Shown piece by piece: positions 17,720-28,125 of a stretch of 64,000 nt of DNA. The notes below the pieces were generated by a model that had not been told where the DNA came from, did no database searches, and was given only the letters and a program-made list of their open reading frames with translations. Position 1 is the stretch's first letter. Every line of letters starts with the position of its first letter. Both the position numbers and the translations under genes were made by a program. Where the stretch lies: the NCBI RefSeq assembly GCF_003234085.1, contig NZ_QKSD01000004.1, forward strand, positions 124,001 to 188,000, given 5' to 3'. This DNA comes from Curtobacterium sp. MCPF17_052. GTDB lineage: Bacteria > Actinomycetota > Actinomycetes > Actinomycetales > Microbacteriaceae.

Positions 17720-18685
17720 GTGACTCGCGTCGGCCCCACCGTCGAGCAGGACGTCCGGACTCCGACCACCTGGTGGTCACTCCCCCGCACCGTCGACCCG
17801 CGCGTCGTGGTCCTCGCCTGGGCGTCCTTCGTCGTCGAGGTCGTGCTCATCGGCACCGGTGGCCTGGTCCGCCTGACCGCCTCCGGCCTCGGCTGCCCGA
17901 CCTGGCCGAAGTGCACCACCGACTCGCTCGTGTCCACGCCCGAGATGGGCATCCACGGCGTCATCGAGTTCGGCAACCGCCTCCTCACCTTCGTGCTGGT
18001 CGTCGTCGCGATCGCGATGTTCCTGGCGGTCGTCCGGATGCGGAAGACCCGGCCGGAGCTGTTCTGGCTGGCGTTCGCCCAGGGCGCGGCGATCCCCGTC
18101 CAGGCCGTCATCGGCGGCGTGTCGGTCATCTCCGGCCTCAACCCGTTCGTCGTCGGACTGCACTTCGTCGTCTCCGCCGTCTTGACGAGCATCACCGCCG
18201 CGCTCGTGTACCGGTCGGTGAACGGCCCGCGTGTCCGCGACCGCATCGTGCCCCGCTGGTACTTCGCCGTCGTCGGCGGCACCGTGGTCGCCGTCGCCGT
18301 CACCGTCCTGGTCGGCATCCTCACCACCGGCAGCGGTCCGCACGCCGGCGCGAGTGAACGGGTGGACGGCGGCGCCGTGCACCGGACCGGCTTCGACACG
18401 CAGCTCATGGAGCACCTGCACGCGATCCCCGCCTACGCGACCTTCGCCCTCACGCTCGTGCTCGTCATCGGAGCGGTCCGCCTCCGCATCTCCAGCAGGA
18501 GCGCGTTGCTGTTGCTCGTCGTCGAGTTCGTCCAGATCGCGGTCGGGCTCACCCAGGCCCGCACGGGCCTCCCCGTCGGCCTGGTGGGCACCCACATGGT
18601 ACTCGCCGGCCTGCTCGTCGCCGCGATGACCGCGGTGGTGCTCTCCACCCGCTCGAGTGCCGGTCGGGACGCCGTCCGGGCCTGA
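17720..18685 (+). CDS. ctaA: Heme A synthase (COX15/CtaA)
   Basis: A 321-residue integral membrane enzyme with about eight helices that oxidises heme O to heme A for cytochrome c oxidase. The four expected heme-ligand histidines are visible in GIHGVIEFGNRL, GLHFVVSA, MEHLHAIPAYA and GTHMVLAG. One cysteine pair is seen in the first extracellular loop (GLGCPTWPKC). The second half has no matching pair. The GTG at 17720 is the start; a TTGACT -35-like box lies about 65 bp upstream. It converges with ctaB, which makes heme O, across a repeat-filled 524-bp gap. Confidence 0.93.
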   Translation: MTRVGPTVEQDVRTPTTWWSLPRTVDPRVVVLAWASFVVEVVLIGTGGLVRLTASGLGCPTWPKCTTDSLVSTPEMGIHGVIEFGNRLLTFVLVVVAIAMFLAVVRMRKTRPELFWLAFAQGAAIPVQAVIGGVSVISGLNPFVVGLHFVVSAVLTSITAALVYRSVNGPRVRDRIVPRWYFAVVGGTVVAVAVTVLVGILTTGSGPHAGASERVDGGAVHRTGFDTQLMEHLHAIPAYATFALTLVLVIGAVRLRISSRSALLLLVVEFVQIAVGLTQARTGLPVGLVGTHMVLAGLLVAAMTAVVLSTRSSAGRDAVRA

Positions 18686-18791
18686 CCCGGCTCGGCCCCG
18701 CCGCGGCTGCGGGCCGGCCACCTCGTCATGGCAGCCGTCCGCGAGTGGCGATCCGTGCCTCCCGGACGGCCGCGGACCCGGTCCTGTCCCC

Positions 18792-19083
18792 GGACACGAC
18801 ACATCTGCGTGCACCTTCGGCCGAACGGTCGCTTCCGCGCAGGAGTCCGCCGGCACCGCTCCCCGCGCCCCGCACGCCGCTGCGCCGCTGCGCCGCTGCC
18901 GTCTGGCCCCGGGCGCGAAAGCGACAGATGAGCGCGGCCACGTTGCGGTGAACTGTCGCTTCCGCGCACGAGTCGGAGTCGCCGACCGGCCCGCGTCACC
19001 GCCACCCCCGGTCCCCGACCCGGACCCGGACGCGAAAGCGACAGATTTGCGCGGACCTCCCGCCGCGAACTGTCGCTTTCGCG
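18792..19083. repeat. Three tandem REP-like imperfect palindromes
   Basis: Copies at about 18792-18840, 18915-18967 and 19032-19083. Copies 2 and 3 start GCGAAAGCGACAGAT, then GCGCGG in the middle, and end GAACTGTCGCTT followed by CCGC or TCGC, giving a 13-bp stem. Copy 1 is degenerate (only its right arm, GGTCGCTTCCGCGC, is well kept). The regular ~120-bp spacing suggests tandem multiplication of one REP-type unit. Confidence 0.65.
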
Positions 19084-19154
19084 TCGGGGTCGGCAGCCGT
19101 GCCGCCAGCCTGCCGCCCGAGCCGCCCGAGGCACCCGACGCGCCCGCCCACGAA

Positions 19155-19196
19155 ACGACGGAGAGGCCCGACCTCCGAGGAGGCCGGGCCCGTCGT
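19155..19196 (-). terminator. Hairpin after ctaB
   Basis: Inverted repeat ACGACGGAGAGGCCCG / CGGGCCCGTCGT with mismatches, 14 bp beyond the ctaB stop codon. It is positioned as a terminator for the minus-strand ctaB transcript. Confidence 0.5.
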
Positions 19197-19209
19197 CACA
19201 CCGGGTGGA

Positions 19210-20187
19210 TCAGATCGTGAACGTGAACACCTGCGGGAGCAGCGGATCGATGCCGACCGCGATGAACAGCAGCGTCAGGTACGTGATCGAGCTGCGGAAC
19301 ACACGCATCGGGTGGACCTGCTCCATGTGCTGGATCGCCCGGTTGTAGAGCAGGTGCGACTCGACGACGAACCAGATGCCGCCGGCGAGTGCGACCACCG
19401 TGTACAGCGGGCCCATGTTCGCGACCGGGACGAGGAGCAGCGAGCAGACCAGGGTCGCCCAGGCGTAGAGCACGACCTGCAGCCCGACGACGGTCCGCCC
19501 GCGCACGACGGCCAGCATCGGCACGTCGGCGGCGTCGTAGTCGTCGCGGTACTTCATCGACAGCGGCCAGTAGTGCGGCGGCGTCCAGAGGAAGATCACC
19601 ATGAAGAGGATGACCGGCGCCCAGGTCAGCGAGCCGGTGACGGCCGCCCACCCGATGAGGACCGGCATGCACCCCGCAGAGCCGCCCCAGACGATGTTCT
19701 GCGGGGTCCGGCGCTTGAGCCAGAGCGTGTAGACGAACACGTAGATGAGGATCGCGGCGACGCTCAACGCGGCCGCCAGCCAGTTCACGAAGACGACGAG
19801 GACCGCGGTCGACACGATGCCGAGGATCCACGAGAACACCAGCGCTTCGCGGTCCGAGAGCTCACCGGTGACCAGCGGACGTGTGCTCGTGCGCTTCATC
19901 AGGCGGTCGATGTCGCGGTCGATGTAACAGTTGAACGCGGACGCCGACCCGGCCGACATCGCGCCGCCGAGCATCGTCCAGAACACGAGCCACAGGTCGG
20001 GCACGCCACGCTCGGCGAGGAACATCGTGGGCGCGGTGGTGACGAGCAGGAGCTCCATCACGCGCGGCTTGGTGAGCGAGACGTACGCCCGGACCTTGCG
20101 GGACAGCATCGACCGACGAACGGTGTCTGGCCTGGTCACGGTGGCAGTCGGCAAGGGAACCTCAGTCTGTTTCGCTGCAGCTCGCAC
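19210..20187 (-). CDS. ctaB: Protoheme IX farnesyltransferase (heme O synthase)
   Basis: A 325-residue, roughly nine-helix membrane prenyltransferase (UbiA superfamily) that adds a farnesyl group to heme B. The substrate-binding Asp-rich motif [20 protein letters not shown] is at about residues 86-105. A second conserved segment, [10 protein letters not shown], is near 221. The GTG at 20187 is the furthest start; its ribosome site is poor and a later ATG at 20109 ([17 protein letters not shown]) is a realistic alternative. It faces tkt across 366 bp, and the same ctaB/tkt divergence exists in mycobacteria. Confidence 0.93.
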   Translation of the reverse strand: MRAAAKQTEVPLPTATVTRPDTVRRSMLSRKVRAYVSLTKPRVMELLLVTTAPTMFLAERGVPDLWLVFWTMLGGAMSAGSASAFNCYIDRDIDRLMKRTSTRPLVTGELSDREALVFSWILGIVSTAVLVVFVNWLAAALSVAAILIYVFVYTLWLKRRTPQNIVWGGSAGCMPVLIGWAAVTGSLTWAPVILFMVIFLWTPPHYWPLSMKYRDDYDAADVPMLAVVRGRTVVGLQVVLYAWATLVCSLLLVPVANMGPLYTVVALAGGIWFVVESHLLYNRAIQHMEQVHPMRVFRSSITYLTLLFIAVGIDPLLPQVFTFTI

Positions 20188-20553
20188 GCTCGGGAGGACG
20201 TCACCGTCGGCGTCCGGGCGCGCGTGTCCGCGGAATGGTCGCGGATCACGATCAGTTTACGCGATCGAGGGCGCCACGACGATGTCCGGCAGCATCGCAG
20301 CGGGTCCGGGACACGCCCGGACGGTGACCGGCCACCGAACGGCCACCGAGGCCCGCCGGTCACCTGGGCACCTTCTGAGTGCCGGTTCACTATGCTGGAG
20401 AGGCCCTCCCGCAGCGTGCCCCGAAGACGTCGGCCGCGATCGAGCCGGTCGGCCGCCGGCAACGGCGCCGCGACGGAGCCCCGGGTGGGCACCATGTCCG
20501 TGCGATGGCACGAGCCCTCGCACATGTCGCATCAATGAAGGGTCAACATCCAA
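20188..20553. other. Divergent ctaB/tkt regulatory interval
   Basis: 366 bp with no credible gene. A TATGCT hexamer at 20391-20396 could be the -10 box for tkt, giving a leader of about 150 nt, but no good -35 box pairs with it. Nothing else is recognised. Confidence 0.4.
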
Positions 20554-22650
20554 GTGGCTGAATTCACCTGGGACGCCATCGACCGGAAGGCCGTCGACAC
20601 GGCCCGCGTCCTCGCCGCCGACTCTGTCGAGGCGGCCGGCAACGGTCACCCCGGCACCGCGATGAGCCTCGCGCCGCTGGCTCACCTCCTCTTCCAGAAG
20701 GTGATGCGTCGCGACCCGAGCGACTCCACGTGGATCGGCCGCGACCGCTTCATCCTGTCGGCGGGTCACGCATCGATCCTGCAGTACGTGCAGTTCTACC
20801 TGCACGGGTACGGCCTCGAGCTCGACGACCTCCAGCACCTCCGCAAGTGGGGCTCCAAGACGCCGGGTCACCCGGAGTACGGCCACACCGACGGTGTCGA
20901 GATCACCACCGGACCGCTCGGCCAGGGCCTCGCGTCCGCGGTCGGCTTCGCCTACGCGCAGCGCTTCGAGCGCGGTCTGTTCGACCCGGAGACCCCGGCC
21001 GGTCAGTCGCCGTTCGACCACTACACCTACGTGATCGCCGGCGACGGTGACATGCAGGAAGGCGTCACGAACGAGGCCGGTTCGCTCGCAGGTCGCCAGC
21101 AGCTCGGCAACCTCATCGCCTTCTACGACTCGAACCAGATCTCGATCGAGGACGACACCGACATCGCGTTCTCCGAGGACGTCCACGCCCGCTACGAGGC
21201 GCTCGGCTGGCACGTCCAGGTCGTCGACTGGAAGAAGACCGGCGAGTACCACGAGGACGCCGAAGCACTCTTCGCCGCCGTCGAGGCCGCCAAGCAGGTC
21301 CACGACAAGCCGTCGCTGATCGTCATCAAGACGATCATCGGCTGGCCGTCGCCCACCAAGCAGAACTCCGGCAAGATCCACGGCTCGGCCCTCGGTGCCG
21401 ACGAGCTCAAGGGCCTGAAGGAGGTCCTCGGCTTCGACACCGAGAAGACCTTCGACGTCGACCCCGAGGTCCTCGACTACACCCGTGGCGCGATCGCCAA
21501 GGGCCAGGCCGAGCACGCCGAGTGGCAGAAGACCTTCGACGCGTGGGCCGCGGCCAACGCCGACAAGAAGGCACTGTTCGACCGGGTGCAGGCGAAGCAG
21601 CTGCCCGAGGGCCTCGAAGCCGCCCTCCCGGTGTTCAGCACCGAGAAGGCCGTCTCGACCCGCGCCGCCTCCGGCAAGGTCATCAACGCCATCGCGCCGC
21701 TGATGCCCGAGTTCTGGGGTGGCTCCGCCGACCTCGCCGAGTCGAACCTCACCACGATCGAGGACGGCAAGTCCTTCGGTCCGGCCGAGGCCTCGACGAA
21801 GACCTGGACGACGGACCCGTTCGGCCGCGTGCTGCACTTCGGCATCCGTGAGCACGCCATGGGCTCGATCCTGAACGGCATCGTCCTGCACGGCAACACC
21901 CGCCCCTTCGGCGGCACCTTCCTGATCTTCAGCGACTACATGCGTCCGGCAGTCCGTCTCGCCGCCCTCATGAAGGCGCCCGCGATCTACGTCTGGACGC
22001 ACGACTCCATCGCCCTCGGCGAGGACGGCCCCACGCACCAGCCGATCGAGCAGATCACTGCCCTCCGTGCGATCCCGGGTCTCGACGTCGTCCGCCCCGC
22101 GGACGCCAACGAGGTCGCGTACGCCTGGCTCGAGATGCTCAAGCACCAGGACCGCCCGGCCGGCATCGCGCTCAGCCGCCAGAACCTGCCCGTCTTCGAG
22201 CGTGGCGACGGTGACGCCTCGGGCGAGGTCTTCGCCTCGGCGAAGAACGTCGCCAAGGGTGCGTACATCCTCGCCGAAGCGCCGAACGGCACTCCGGACG
22301 TCATCCTCATCGGCACCGGCTCCGAGGTCCAGATCGCGGTCGACGCCCGTGAGCAGCTGAAGAGCGAGGGCATCAACGCCCGCGTCGTGTCCGCCCCGTC
22401 GCTCGAGTGGTTCTTCGAGCAGGACGAGGCGTACCGCGAGTCGGTTCTGCCGAAGGCCGTCAAGGCCCGTGTCTCGGTCGAGGCCGGGATCGCGATGAGC
22501 TGGCGCGACATCGTCGGCGACGCCGGCCGCAGCGTGTCGATCGAGCACTTCGGTGCCTCGGCCGACTACCAGAAGCTGTTCGAGGAGTTCGGCTTCACCA
22601 CCGAGCACGTCATCTCGGCTGCCAAGGAATCGATCGCAGCAGCGTCCTGA
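20554..22650 (+). CDS. tkt: Transketolase
   Basis: A 698-residue thiamine-diphosphate enzyme that moves two-carbon ketol units between sugar phosphates in the non-oxidative pentose phosphate pathway. The N-terminal [13 protein letters not shown] and the ThDP/Mg motif GDGDMQEG (about residues 163-170) with [12 protein letters not shown] are clear. The pyrimidine-binding half includes the catalytic glutamate in [11 protein letters not shown]. The C-terminal domain ends near [11 protein letters not shown] start at 20554. First gene of a five- or six-gene operon that continues with tal, pgi, zwf, opcA and pgl, although a hairpin stands between tkt and tal. Confidence 0.97.
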   Translation: MAEFTWDAIDRKAVDTARVLAADSVEAAGNGHPGTAMSLAPLAHLLFQKVMRRDPSDSTWIGRDRFILSAGHASILQYVQFYLHGYGLELDDLQHLRKWGSKTPGHPEYGHTDGVEITTGPLGQGLASAVGFAYAQRFERGLFDPETPAGQSPFDHYTYVIAGDGDMQEGVTNEAGSLAGRQQLGNLIAFYDSNQISIEDDTDIAFSEDVHARYEALGWHVQVVDWKKTGEYHEDAEALFAAVEAAKQVHDKPSLIVIKTIIGWPSPTKQNSGKIHGSALGADELKGLKEVLGFDTEKTFDVDPEVLDYTRGAIAKGQAEHAEWQKTFDAWAAANADKKALFDRVQAKQLPEGLEAALPVFSTEKAVSTRAASGKVINAIAPLMPEFWGGSADLAESNLTTIEDGKSFGPAEASTKTWTTDPFGRVLHFGIREHAMGSILNGIVLHGNTRPFGGTFLIFSDYMRPAVRLAALMKAPAIYVWTHDSIALGEDGPTHQPIEQITALRAIPGLDVVRPADANEVAYAWLEMLKHQDRPAGIALSRQNLPVFERGDGDASGEVFASAKNVAKGAYILAEAPNGTPDVILIGTGSEVQIAVDAREQLKSEGINARVVSAPSLEWFFEQDEAYRESVLPKAVKARVSVEAGIAMSWRDIVGDAGRSVSIEHFGASADYQKLFEEFGFTTEHVISAAKESIAAAS

Positions 22651-22690
22651 CCCACCGGGCCGGGTCCGGACATCCGGGCCCGGCCCTTCC

Positions 22691-22732
22691 GCACGGGAGG
22701 CCCGTGGCGGTCCCGCCACGTCCCTCCCGTGC
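22691..22732. repeat. GGGAGGCCCG-family palindrome between tkt and tal
   Basis: Starts GCACGGGAGGCCCGTGGCGG and ends with its complement apart from two mismatches. It lies inside the tkt-tal gap, so it may attenuate transcription after tkt rather than end the operon. Confidence 0.7.
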
Positions 22733-22804
22733 CGGGGGCTCGACCCCCGCACAGACCACGGCTCCCCGGAGCCGACGAACGAAAACGAAGCAGAGAAGAA
22801 GCGA

Positions 22805-23917
22805 ATGACTGACACCACCCCCACCGAAGCCCTCTCCGCCGTCGGCGTGAGCATCTGGCTCGACGACCTGTCCCGTGAGCTGCTGGAGACCGGCCGTCTC
22901 GAGAACCTCATCGCGGACCGCAACGTCGTCGGCGTGACCACGAACCCGACGATCTTCGCCTCGGCCCTCGCCAAGGGCGAGCGCTACGACGCGCAGGTCA
23001 AGGAACTCGCCGCTGCGGGCACCGACGTCACGAACGCGATCTTCGAGATCACCACGCGCGACGTCGCCGACGCGTCCGACATCTTCGCCCCGATCTACGC
23101 CTCGTCCAACGGCTTCGACGGCCGCGTCTCCATCGAGGTCGAGCCGGGTCTCGCGCACGACACCGCGAAGACCATCGAGCAGGCGAAGTTCCTGTTCGAC
23201 AAGGTCGGCAAGGAGAACGTCCTCATCAAGATCCCGGCGACCGTCGACGGGCTCGAGGCCATCACCGAGGTCATCGGCGCCGGCATCTCGGTCAACGTCA
23301 CCCTGATCTTCTCGCTCGAGCGCTACCGCGCCGTCATCGACGCCTACCTCGGTGGCCTCGAGAAGGCCAAGGCCGCTGGCCACGACCTCTCGAAGATCCA
23401 CTCGGTCGCGTCGTTCTTCGTCTCGCGCGTCGACTCCGAGATCGACAAGCGTCTCGACGCCGTCGGCTCGGACGAGGCGACCGCGCTCAAGTCGAAGGCC
23501 GGCATCGCCAACGCGCAGCTCGCCTACCAGGTGTGGACCCAGGCGTTCGCGACCGAGCGTGCCCTCGGCCTCCTCGAGTCCGGCGCGAACACGCAGCGCC
23601 CGCTCTGGGCCTCGACCGGTGTCAAGGACCCGTCGCTGCCCGACACCCTCTACGTGACCGAGCTCGCGGCCCCGAACACCGTCAACACGATGCCGGGCAA
23701 GACCCTCGAGGCCACGTTCGACCACGGTCAGATCCACGGCGACGCCATCGCCGGGACCTTCGACGACGCGAACCAGGTCATGGACCAGCTCGCCGCCGTC
23801 GGCATCGACTACGACGACGTCGTCGACCTCCTCGAGAAGGAGGCCGTCGAGAAGTTCAACGTCTCGTGGGGCGAGCTCGTCGACACCGTCAAGACGGCCC
23901 TCGAGAACGCCAAGTAA
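22805..23917 (+). CDS. tal: Transaldolase
   Basis: A 370-residue transaldolase of the long actinobacterial type that transfers dihydroxyacetone units in the pentose phosphate pathway. The Schiff-base lysine lies in NVLIKIPAT (about residue 141). GVTTNPTIF near residue 43 and the phosphate-binding [12 protein letters not shown] are family hallmarks. ATG 22805 has an AGAGAAGAAG-like purine run upstream; the longer open frame is not homologous. It is followed after 2 bp by pgi, so the two are probably co-translated. Confidence 0.96.
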   Translation: MTDTTPTEALSAVGVSIWLDDLSRELLETGRLENLIADRNVVGVTTNPTIFASALAKGERYDAQVKELAAAGTDVTNAIFEITTRDVADASDIFAPIYASSNGFDGRVSIEVEPGLAHDTAKTIEQAKFLFDKVGKENVLIKIPATVDGLEAITEVIGAGISVNVTLIFSLERYRAVIDAYLGGLEKAKAAGHDLSKIHSVASFFVSRVDSEIDKRLDAVGSDEATALKSKAGIANAQLAYQVWTQAFATERALGLLESGANTQRPLWASTGVKDPSLPDTLYVTELAAPNTVNTMPGKTLEATFDHGQIHGDAIAGTFDDANQVMDQLAAVGIDYDDVVDLLEKEAVEKFNVSWGELVDTVKTALENAK

Positions 23918-23919
23918 GA

Positions 23920-25518
23920 GTGACCGTCTCCATCGCCGCCAGCGGTGACGCGGCGCGGGCCATCGACACGGTGGTCCCGCGCCTCGTCACCGATCTGGTG
24001 GCGTCCGGGATCACGGCACAGGACGCCGCACTGTGGGGTCCTGCAGCCGAAGCCGAGGCGTCGAACCGCCTCGGCTGGGTCGAGGCCGTCTCGGTCTCGC
24101 GTCCGCTCGTCGCCGAGGTCGTGGCACTCCGCGACCAGCTGCACGAGCAGGGCGTCGACCGGGTGGTCCTCGCGGGCATGGGCGGATCGTCGCTCGCGCC
24201 GGAGGTCATCGCCCGGACCGCCGGCGTGCCACTGGTGGTGCTCGACTCCACCGATCCCGCGCAGGTCCGGGCTGCGCTCACCGACCTCGGGCGCACCGTG
24301 CTCGTCGTGTCGTCGAAGTCGGGCTCCGCGCTCGAGACCGACTCGCAGCGCCGGGTGTTCGAGCAGGCGTTCGAGGACGCCGGCATCGACCCCGCCGGGC
24401 GCATCATCGTCGTGACGGACCCGGGCTCCGCGCTCGAGTCCGCCGCACAGCAGGCCGGGTACCGCGTCTTCACCGCCGACCCGACCGTCGGCGGCCGCTA
24501 CTCCGCACTGACCGCCTTCGGACTGGTCCCGGCCGGACTGGCCGGAGCCGACATCGCGGAGCTCCTCGACGAGGCCGACGCCATCAGCGTGCTGCTGGCC
24601 GTCGACACCGACGAGAACCCCGGCCTCGTGCTGGGCGCGGTCCTCGGCGGGACCGCTCCGCTGCGCGACAAGATCGCCATCGTCGCGGACGGCACCCACA
24701 TCCTCGGCTTCGGTGACTGGATCGAACAGCTCATCGCCGAGTCGACCGGCAAGGACGGAAGGGGGCTGCTCCCCGTCGTCCTCGACGTCGACGCCCCCGA
24801 GCTCGGCGCGGGTCTGCCCGACCTCCAGGTCGTGCGGCTCGTCGGGTCCCGCGAGGACGAGCGCCACGTCGCCGACGGCGAGCTGGAGATCACCGGCACG
24901 CTCGGTGGTCAGTTCCTCGTCTGGGAGTACGCGGTCGCGGTCGCCGGGCGGCTGCTCGGCATCAACCCCTTCGACCAGCCCGACGTGGAGGCCGCCAAGG
25001 TCGCCGCCCGCACGCTGCTCGACGGTCCTGCGTCACCGGACGTCACGCCGGCCTTCGAGGAGCACGGCATCGCCGTGTCCGCGACGGGTGGAGTCGACGT
25101 CGGGACGACGCTCACCCAGGCCGTGTCGGGCCTCCTGGCCGGTCTCGGCGCCGACGGCTACGTGGCCGTCCACGCCTACGTGGACCGCGCCGCCGGTGCC
25201 GGCCTGGTGTCGCTCCGCGACCAGCTGGCCGCTCGCACCGGCCGGCCCGTCACCTTCGGCTTCGGGCCCCGGTTCCTGCACTCCACGGGCCAGTACCACA
25301 AGGGCGGCCCCGCGAACGGCGTGTTCCTGCAGATCGTCTCCGACGAGCAGGACGACCTCGCTGTCCCCGGCCGCCCGTTCACGTTCGGTCGGCTCATCCG
25401 AGCCCAGGCAGCCGGTGACGCGAGTGTCCTCGCCGAGCACGGCCGCCCGGTGCTGACCCTGTCGACGCGGGACGTCCCCGCGGCGGTGGCGGTCATCGCG
25501 GCTGCACTCACCACCTGA
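23920..25518 (+). CDS. pgi: Glucose-6-phosphate isomerase
   Basis: A 532-residue isomerase linking glucose-6-phosphate and fructose-6-phosphate, here in the pentose phosphate operon. The two SIS domains are visible. The first has AGMGGSSLAPEV (about residue 82) and VSSKSGSALETDSQ (about residue 126). The second has GPRFLHSTGQYHKGGP (about 445), with the catalytic His/Lys region. The sequence is of the divergent actinobacterial/archaeal-like type, shorter in motifs than E. coli Pgi. GTG 23920 starts 2 bp after the tal stop. The upstream frame belongs to tal's shadow. Confidence 0.93.
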   Translation: MTVSIAASGDAARAIDTVVPRLVTDLVASGITAQDAALWGPAAEAEASNRLGWVEAVSVSRPLVAEVVALRDQLHEQGVDRVVLAGMGGSSLAPEVIARTAGVPLVVLDSTDPAQVRAALTDLGRTVLVVSSKSGSALETDSQRRVFEQAFEDAGIDPAGRIIVVTDPGSALESAAQQAGYRVFTADPTVGGRYSALTAFGLVPAGLAGADIAELLDEADAISVLLAVDTDENPGLVLGAVLGGTAPLRDKIAIVADGTHILGFGDWIEQLIAESTGKDGRGLLPVVLDVDAPELGAGLPDLQVVRLVGSREDERHVADGELEITGTLGGQFLVWEYAVAVAGRLLGINPFDQPDVEAAKVAARTLLDGPASPDVTPAFEEHGIAVSATGGVDVGTTLTQAVSGLLAGLGADGYVAVHAYVDRAAGAGLVSLRDQLAARTGRPVTFGFGPRFLHSTGQYHKGGPANGVFLQIVSDEQDDLAVPGRPFTFGRLIRAQAAGDASVLAEHGRPVLTLSTRDVPAAVAVIAAALTT

Positions 25519-25537
25519 TTCAAAGGAGTTCACCGAC

Positions 25538-27076
25538 ATGTCACCGGTGGCGATCACCCCGGAGCACAATCCGCTCCGGTTGCCCGCGGACCGTCGACTG
25601 AACCGGATCGCGGGTCCCAGCACCCTCATCATCTTCGGGGTGACGGGAGACCTCTCCCGGAAGAAGCTGATGCCCGCGGTCTACGACCTCGCGAACCGGG
25701 GGCTCCTGCCCCCGGGATTCGCGCTGGTCGGGTTCGCTCGGCGCGACTGGGAGGACCAGGACTTCTCCCAACTCGTCCACGATGCCGTCAAGGAGCACTC
25801 GCGGACCCCGTTCGACGAGGACGTCTGGCGTCAGCTCGAACAGGGCATCCGCTTCGTCCAGGGATCGTTCGACGACCCGGAGGCGTTCCGGCTGCTCAAG
25901 GAGACCGTCGACACGCTCGACGCCGAACGTGGGACGCTCGGCAACCACGCCTTCTACCTCTCCATCCCGCCGAAGATGTTCCCCGTGGTCACGGAGCAGC
26001 TCAAGGTCTCGGGCCTCACCGAGAAGCGCGACGGCTCCTGGAGCCGCGTCGTGGTCGAGAAGCCGTTCGGCTCCGACCTCCGCACCGCGCGCGAGCTGAA
26101 CGCCATCGTCGAGAGCGTCTTCGCTCCCGACGACGTGTTCCGCATCGACCACTACCTCGGCAAGGAGACCGTCCAGAACCTCCTGACGCTGCGGTTCGCG
26201 AACCAGATGTACGAACCCATCTGGAACTCGAACTACGTCGACCACGTGCAGATCACGATGGCCGAGGACATCGGCGTCGCCGGACGAGCCGCGTACTACG
26301 ACGGCATCGGCGCGGCGCGCGACGTCATCCAGAACCACCTCCTGCAGCTCCTCGCCCTCACGGCGATGGAGGAGCCCGTCTCGTTCAAGGCCGGACACCT
26401 CCGTGCCGAGAAGGAGAAGGTGCTCTCCGCGGTCCGCCTGCCCGAGGACCTGTCCACGGCGACCAGCCGCGGGCAGTACGCCGGTGGGTGGCAGGGCGGC
26501 GAGAAGGTGCTCGGGTTCCTCGAGGAGGCGGGCATGAACCCCGAGTCCACGACCGAGACCTTCGCGGCCATCCGTCTCGACATCGCGACCCGCCGCTGGC
26601 AGGGCGTCCCGTTCTACCTGCGTGCCGGCAAACGACTCGGTCGTCGGGTGACCGAGATCGCGATCGTGTTCAAGCGCGTGCCCGAGGACGTTTTCGGCAT
26701 CGAGCAGTCCCCGCTCGGCCAGAACGCCCTCGTGATCCGCGTGCAGCCGGACGAGGGCGTCACGCTCCGCTTCGGTTCGAAGGTCCCCGGCGTCGGGACG
26801 CAGGTCCGCGACGTGACGATGGACTTCGGCTACGGCCACGCGTTCACCGAGGCCTCCCCCGAGGCCTACGAACGGCTCATCCTCGACGTGCTCCTCGGTG
26901 ACCCGCCGCTGTTCCCGCGGCACCAGGAGGTCGAGTTGTCCTGGAAGATCCTCGACCCGATCGAGGAGTTCTGGCGGACTCAGGGCCAGCCCGAACAGTA
27001 CCGTCCCGGCACCTGGGGCCCGGCTTCGGCCGACGAGCTCCTGGCCCGCGACGGTCGGACCTGGAGGCGTCCATGA
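25538..27076 (+). CDS. zwf: Glucose-6-phosphate 1-dehydrogenase
   Basis: A 512-residue NADP-dependent enzyme opening the oxidative pentose phosphate pathway. The nucleotide motif GVTGDLSRKKLMPAVYDL is near residue 32. The substrate motif RIDHYLGKETVQNLL is near residue 203, with the catalytic His/Lys. The ATG at 25538 is preceded by AAAGGAG at ideal spacing. The stop overlaps the opcA start (ATGA), which fits the need for equal amounts of its assembly/activator partner OpcA. Confidence 0.97.
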   Translation: MSPVAITPEHNPLRLPADRRLNRIAGPSTLIIFGVTGDLSRKKLMPAVYDLANRGLLPPGFALVGFARRDWEDQDFSQLVHDAVKEHSRTPFDEDVWRQLEQGIRFVQGSFDDPEAFRLLKETVDTLDAERGTLGNHAFYLSIPPKMFPVVTEQLKVSGLTEKRDGSWSRVVVEKPFGSDLRTARELNAIVESVFAPDDVFRIDHYLGKETVQNLLTLRFANQMYEPIWNSNYVDHVQITMAEDIGVAGRAAYYDGIGAARDVIQNHLLQLLALTAMEEPVSFKAGHLRAEKEKVLSAVRLPEDLSTATSRGQYAGGWQGGEKVLGFLEEAGMNPESTTETFAAIRLDIATRRWQGVPFYLRAGKRLGRRVTEIAIVFKRVPEDVFGIEQSPLGQNALVIRVQPDEGVTLRFGSKVPGVGTQVRDVTMDFGYGHAFTEASPEAYERLILDVLLGDPPLFPRHQEVELSWKILDPIEEFWRTQGQPEQYRPGTWGPASADELLARDGRTWRRP

Positions 27077-28017
27077 AGATCGACCTGCCGAACACCACGG
27101 TCTCGAAGATCCAGAAGACCCTGGTGCACATCCGCGAAGAGGGCGGCGCCGTCGCCCTGGGCCGCGTCCTCACCCTCATCGTCTCGACCGCCCTCGGTCG
27201 CGAGGAAGAGGCGATCGAGGCCGCGAACCAGGCGTCCCGCGAGCACCCGATGCGCGTCGTCATCGTGTCGAAGAACGAAGGAGACGTCGCGTCCCCCGGC
27301 CGGCTCGACGCGCAGATCCGCGTGGGTAGCGACGCCGGAGCCAGCGAGGTCATCGTCCTCCGTGCCTACGGCGAGACCGCGGCGGACGAGGAGAGCCTGG
27401 TCACCGGGCTGCTGCTGCCCGACGCGCCCGTCGTGGCCTGGTGGCCGGAAGCCGCGCCAGAGAAGCCCTCGGCGTCCCCGCTCGGCCGGATCGCCCAGCG
27501 TCGCATCACGGACGCAGCCGCTCAGAAGGACCCGAACGCGGCGATCATGGCGCTGGCCGACTCCTACGCACCGGGTGACACCGACTTCGCGTGGACCCGC
27601 CTGACCCTCTGGCGGAACCAGCTCGCCGCCGCGCTCGACCAGCCGCCGTTCGAGCCGATCACCGCGGTGGAGGTCTCGGGCGCGTTCGACAGCCCGTCGA
27701 CCGTCCTGCTCGCGGCCTGGCTCGGACTGCAGCTCAAGGTACCGGTGGAGGTCACCACCTCGCCGCGTGCGACCGGTTCGAGCGGCATCCACGGCGTCAA
27801 GCTGATCCGCGAGTCCGGGACCATCGAACTCGAGCGGTCCCTGGTCGACGTGGCGACGCTGTCGATGCCCGGTCAGCCGACGCACGACCTGTCCCTGCCC
27901 CGTCGGAACCTCCGCGACTGCCTGGCCGAGGAACTCCGTAGACTCGACCCGGACGTCCTCTTCGGAGACGTCGTCAAGCACGGGGTGGCCAAGCTCCGCG
28001 AACGCATCGCGGGCTGA
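27073..28017 (+). CDS. opcA: Glucose-6-phosphate dehydrogenase assembly protein OpcA
   Basis: A 314-residue OpcA, needed in actinobacteria and cyanobacteria for assembly and redox activation of glucose-6-phosphate dehydrogenase. Family landmarks are the N-terminal MKIDLPNTTVSKIQKTLVHI, the central LLLPDAPVVAWWPE, and the C-terminal WLGLQLKVPVEV region. ATG overlaps the zwf stop by 4 bp, indicating coupled translation with the enzyme it assists. Confidence 0.96.
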   Translation: MKIDLPNTTVSKIQKTLVHIREEGGAVALGRVLTLIVSTALGREEEAIEAANQASREHPMRVVIVSKNEGDVASPGRLDAQIRVGSDAGASEVIVLRAYGETAADEESLVTGLLLPDAPVVAWWPEAAPEKPSASPLGRIAQRRITDAAAQKDPNAAIMALADSYAPGDTDFAWTRLTLWRNQLAAALDQPPFEPITAVEVSGAFDSPSTVLLAAWLGLQLKVPVEVTTSPRATGSSGIHGVKLIRESGTIELERSLVDVATLSMPGQPTHDLSLPRRNLRDCLAEELRRLDPDVLFGDVVKHGVAKLRERIAG

Positions 28018-28125
28018 ACCACCACGGTCCGGCCGCCCGTCCTCCCCCACCCGCACGGTGGACGGCCGGAGGGCCGGCCGGACCGGCCCGCGGGCACACC
28101 GACCGCACACGAACACAGGAGTCAC

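Larger units (their letters stand above)
18686..19209. other. Gene-free interval between ctaA and ctaB
   Basis: 524 bp with no credible gene. Short open frames here have no homology I recognise and unlikely composition. It holds three tandem copies of an imperfect palindrome (18792-19083), a short run of CGCCGCTG tandem repeats near 18878-18900, and a hairpin at 19155-19196 next to the ctaB stop. Confidence 0.75.

Noticed and set aside
14419-18357. A 1312-codon plus-strand open frame
   Set aside because: Antisense to the ferredoxin, sufD and sufB genes and then out of frame with ctaA. No recognisable domain.
13017-19209. CRISPR array or mobile element as explanation of the repeats
   Set aside because: Copies are few, palindromic and unevenly spaced, with no constant repeat/unique spacer alternation, no cas genes, no transposase and no target duplications.
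20257-22974. A 905-codon minus-strand open frame
   Set aside because: Antisense to transketolase; low-complexity composition and no family match.
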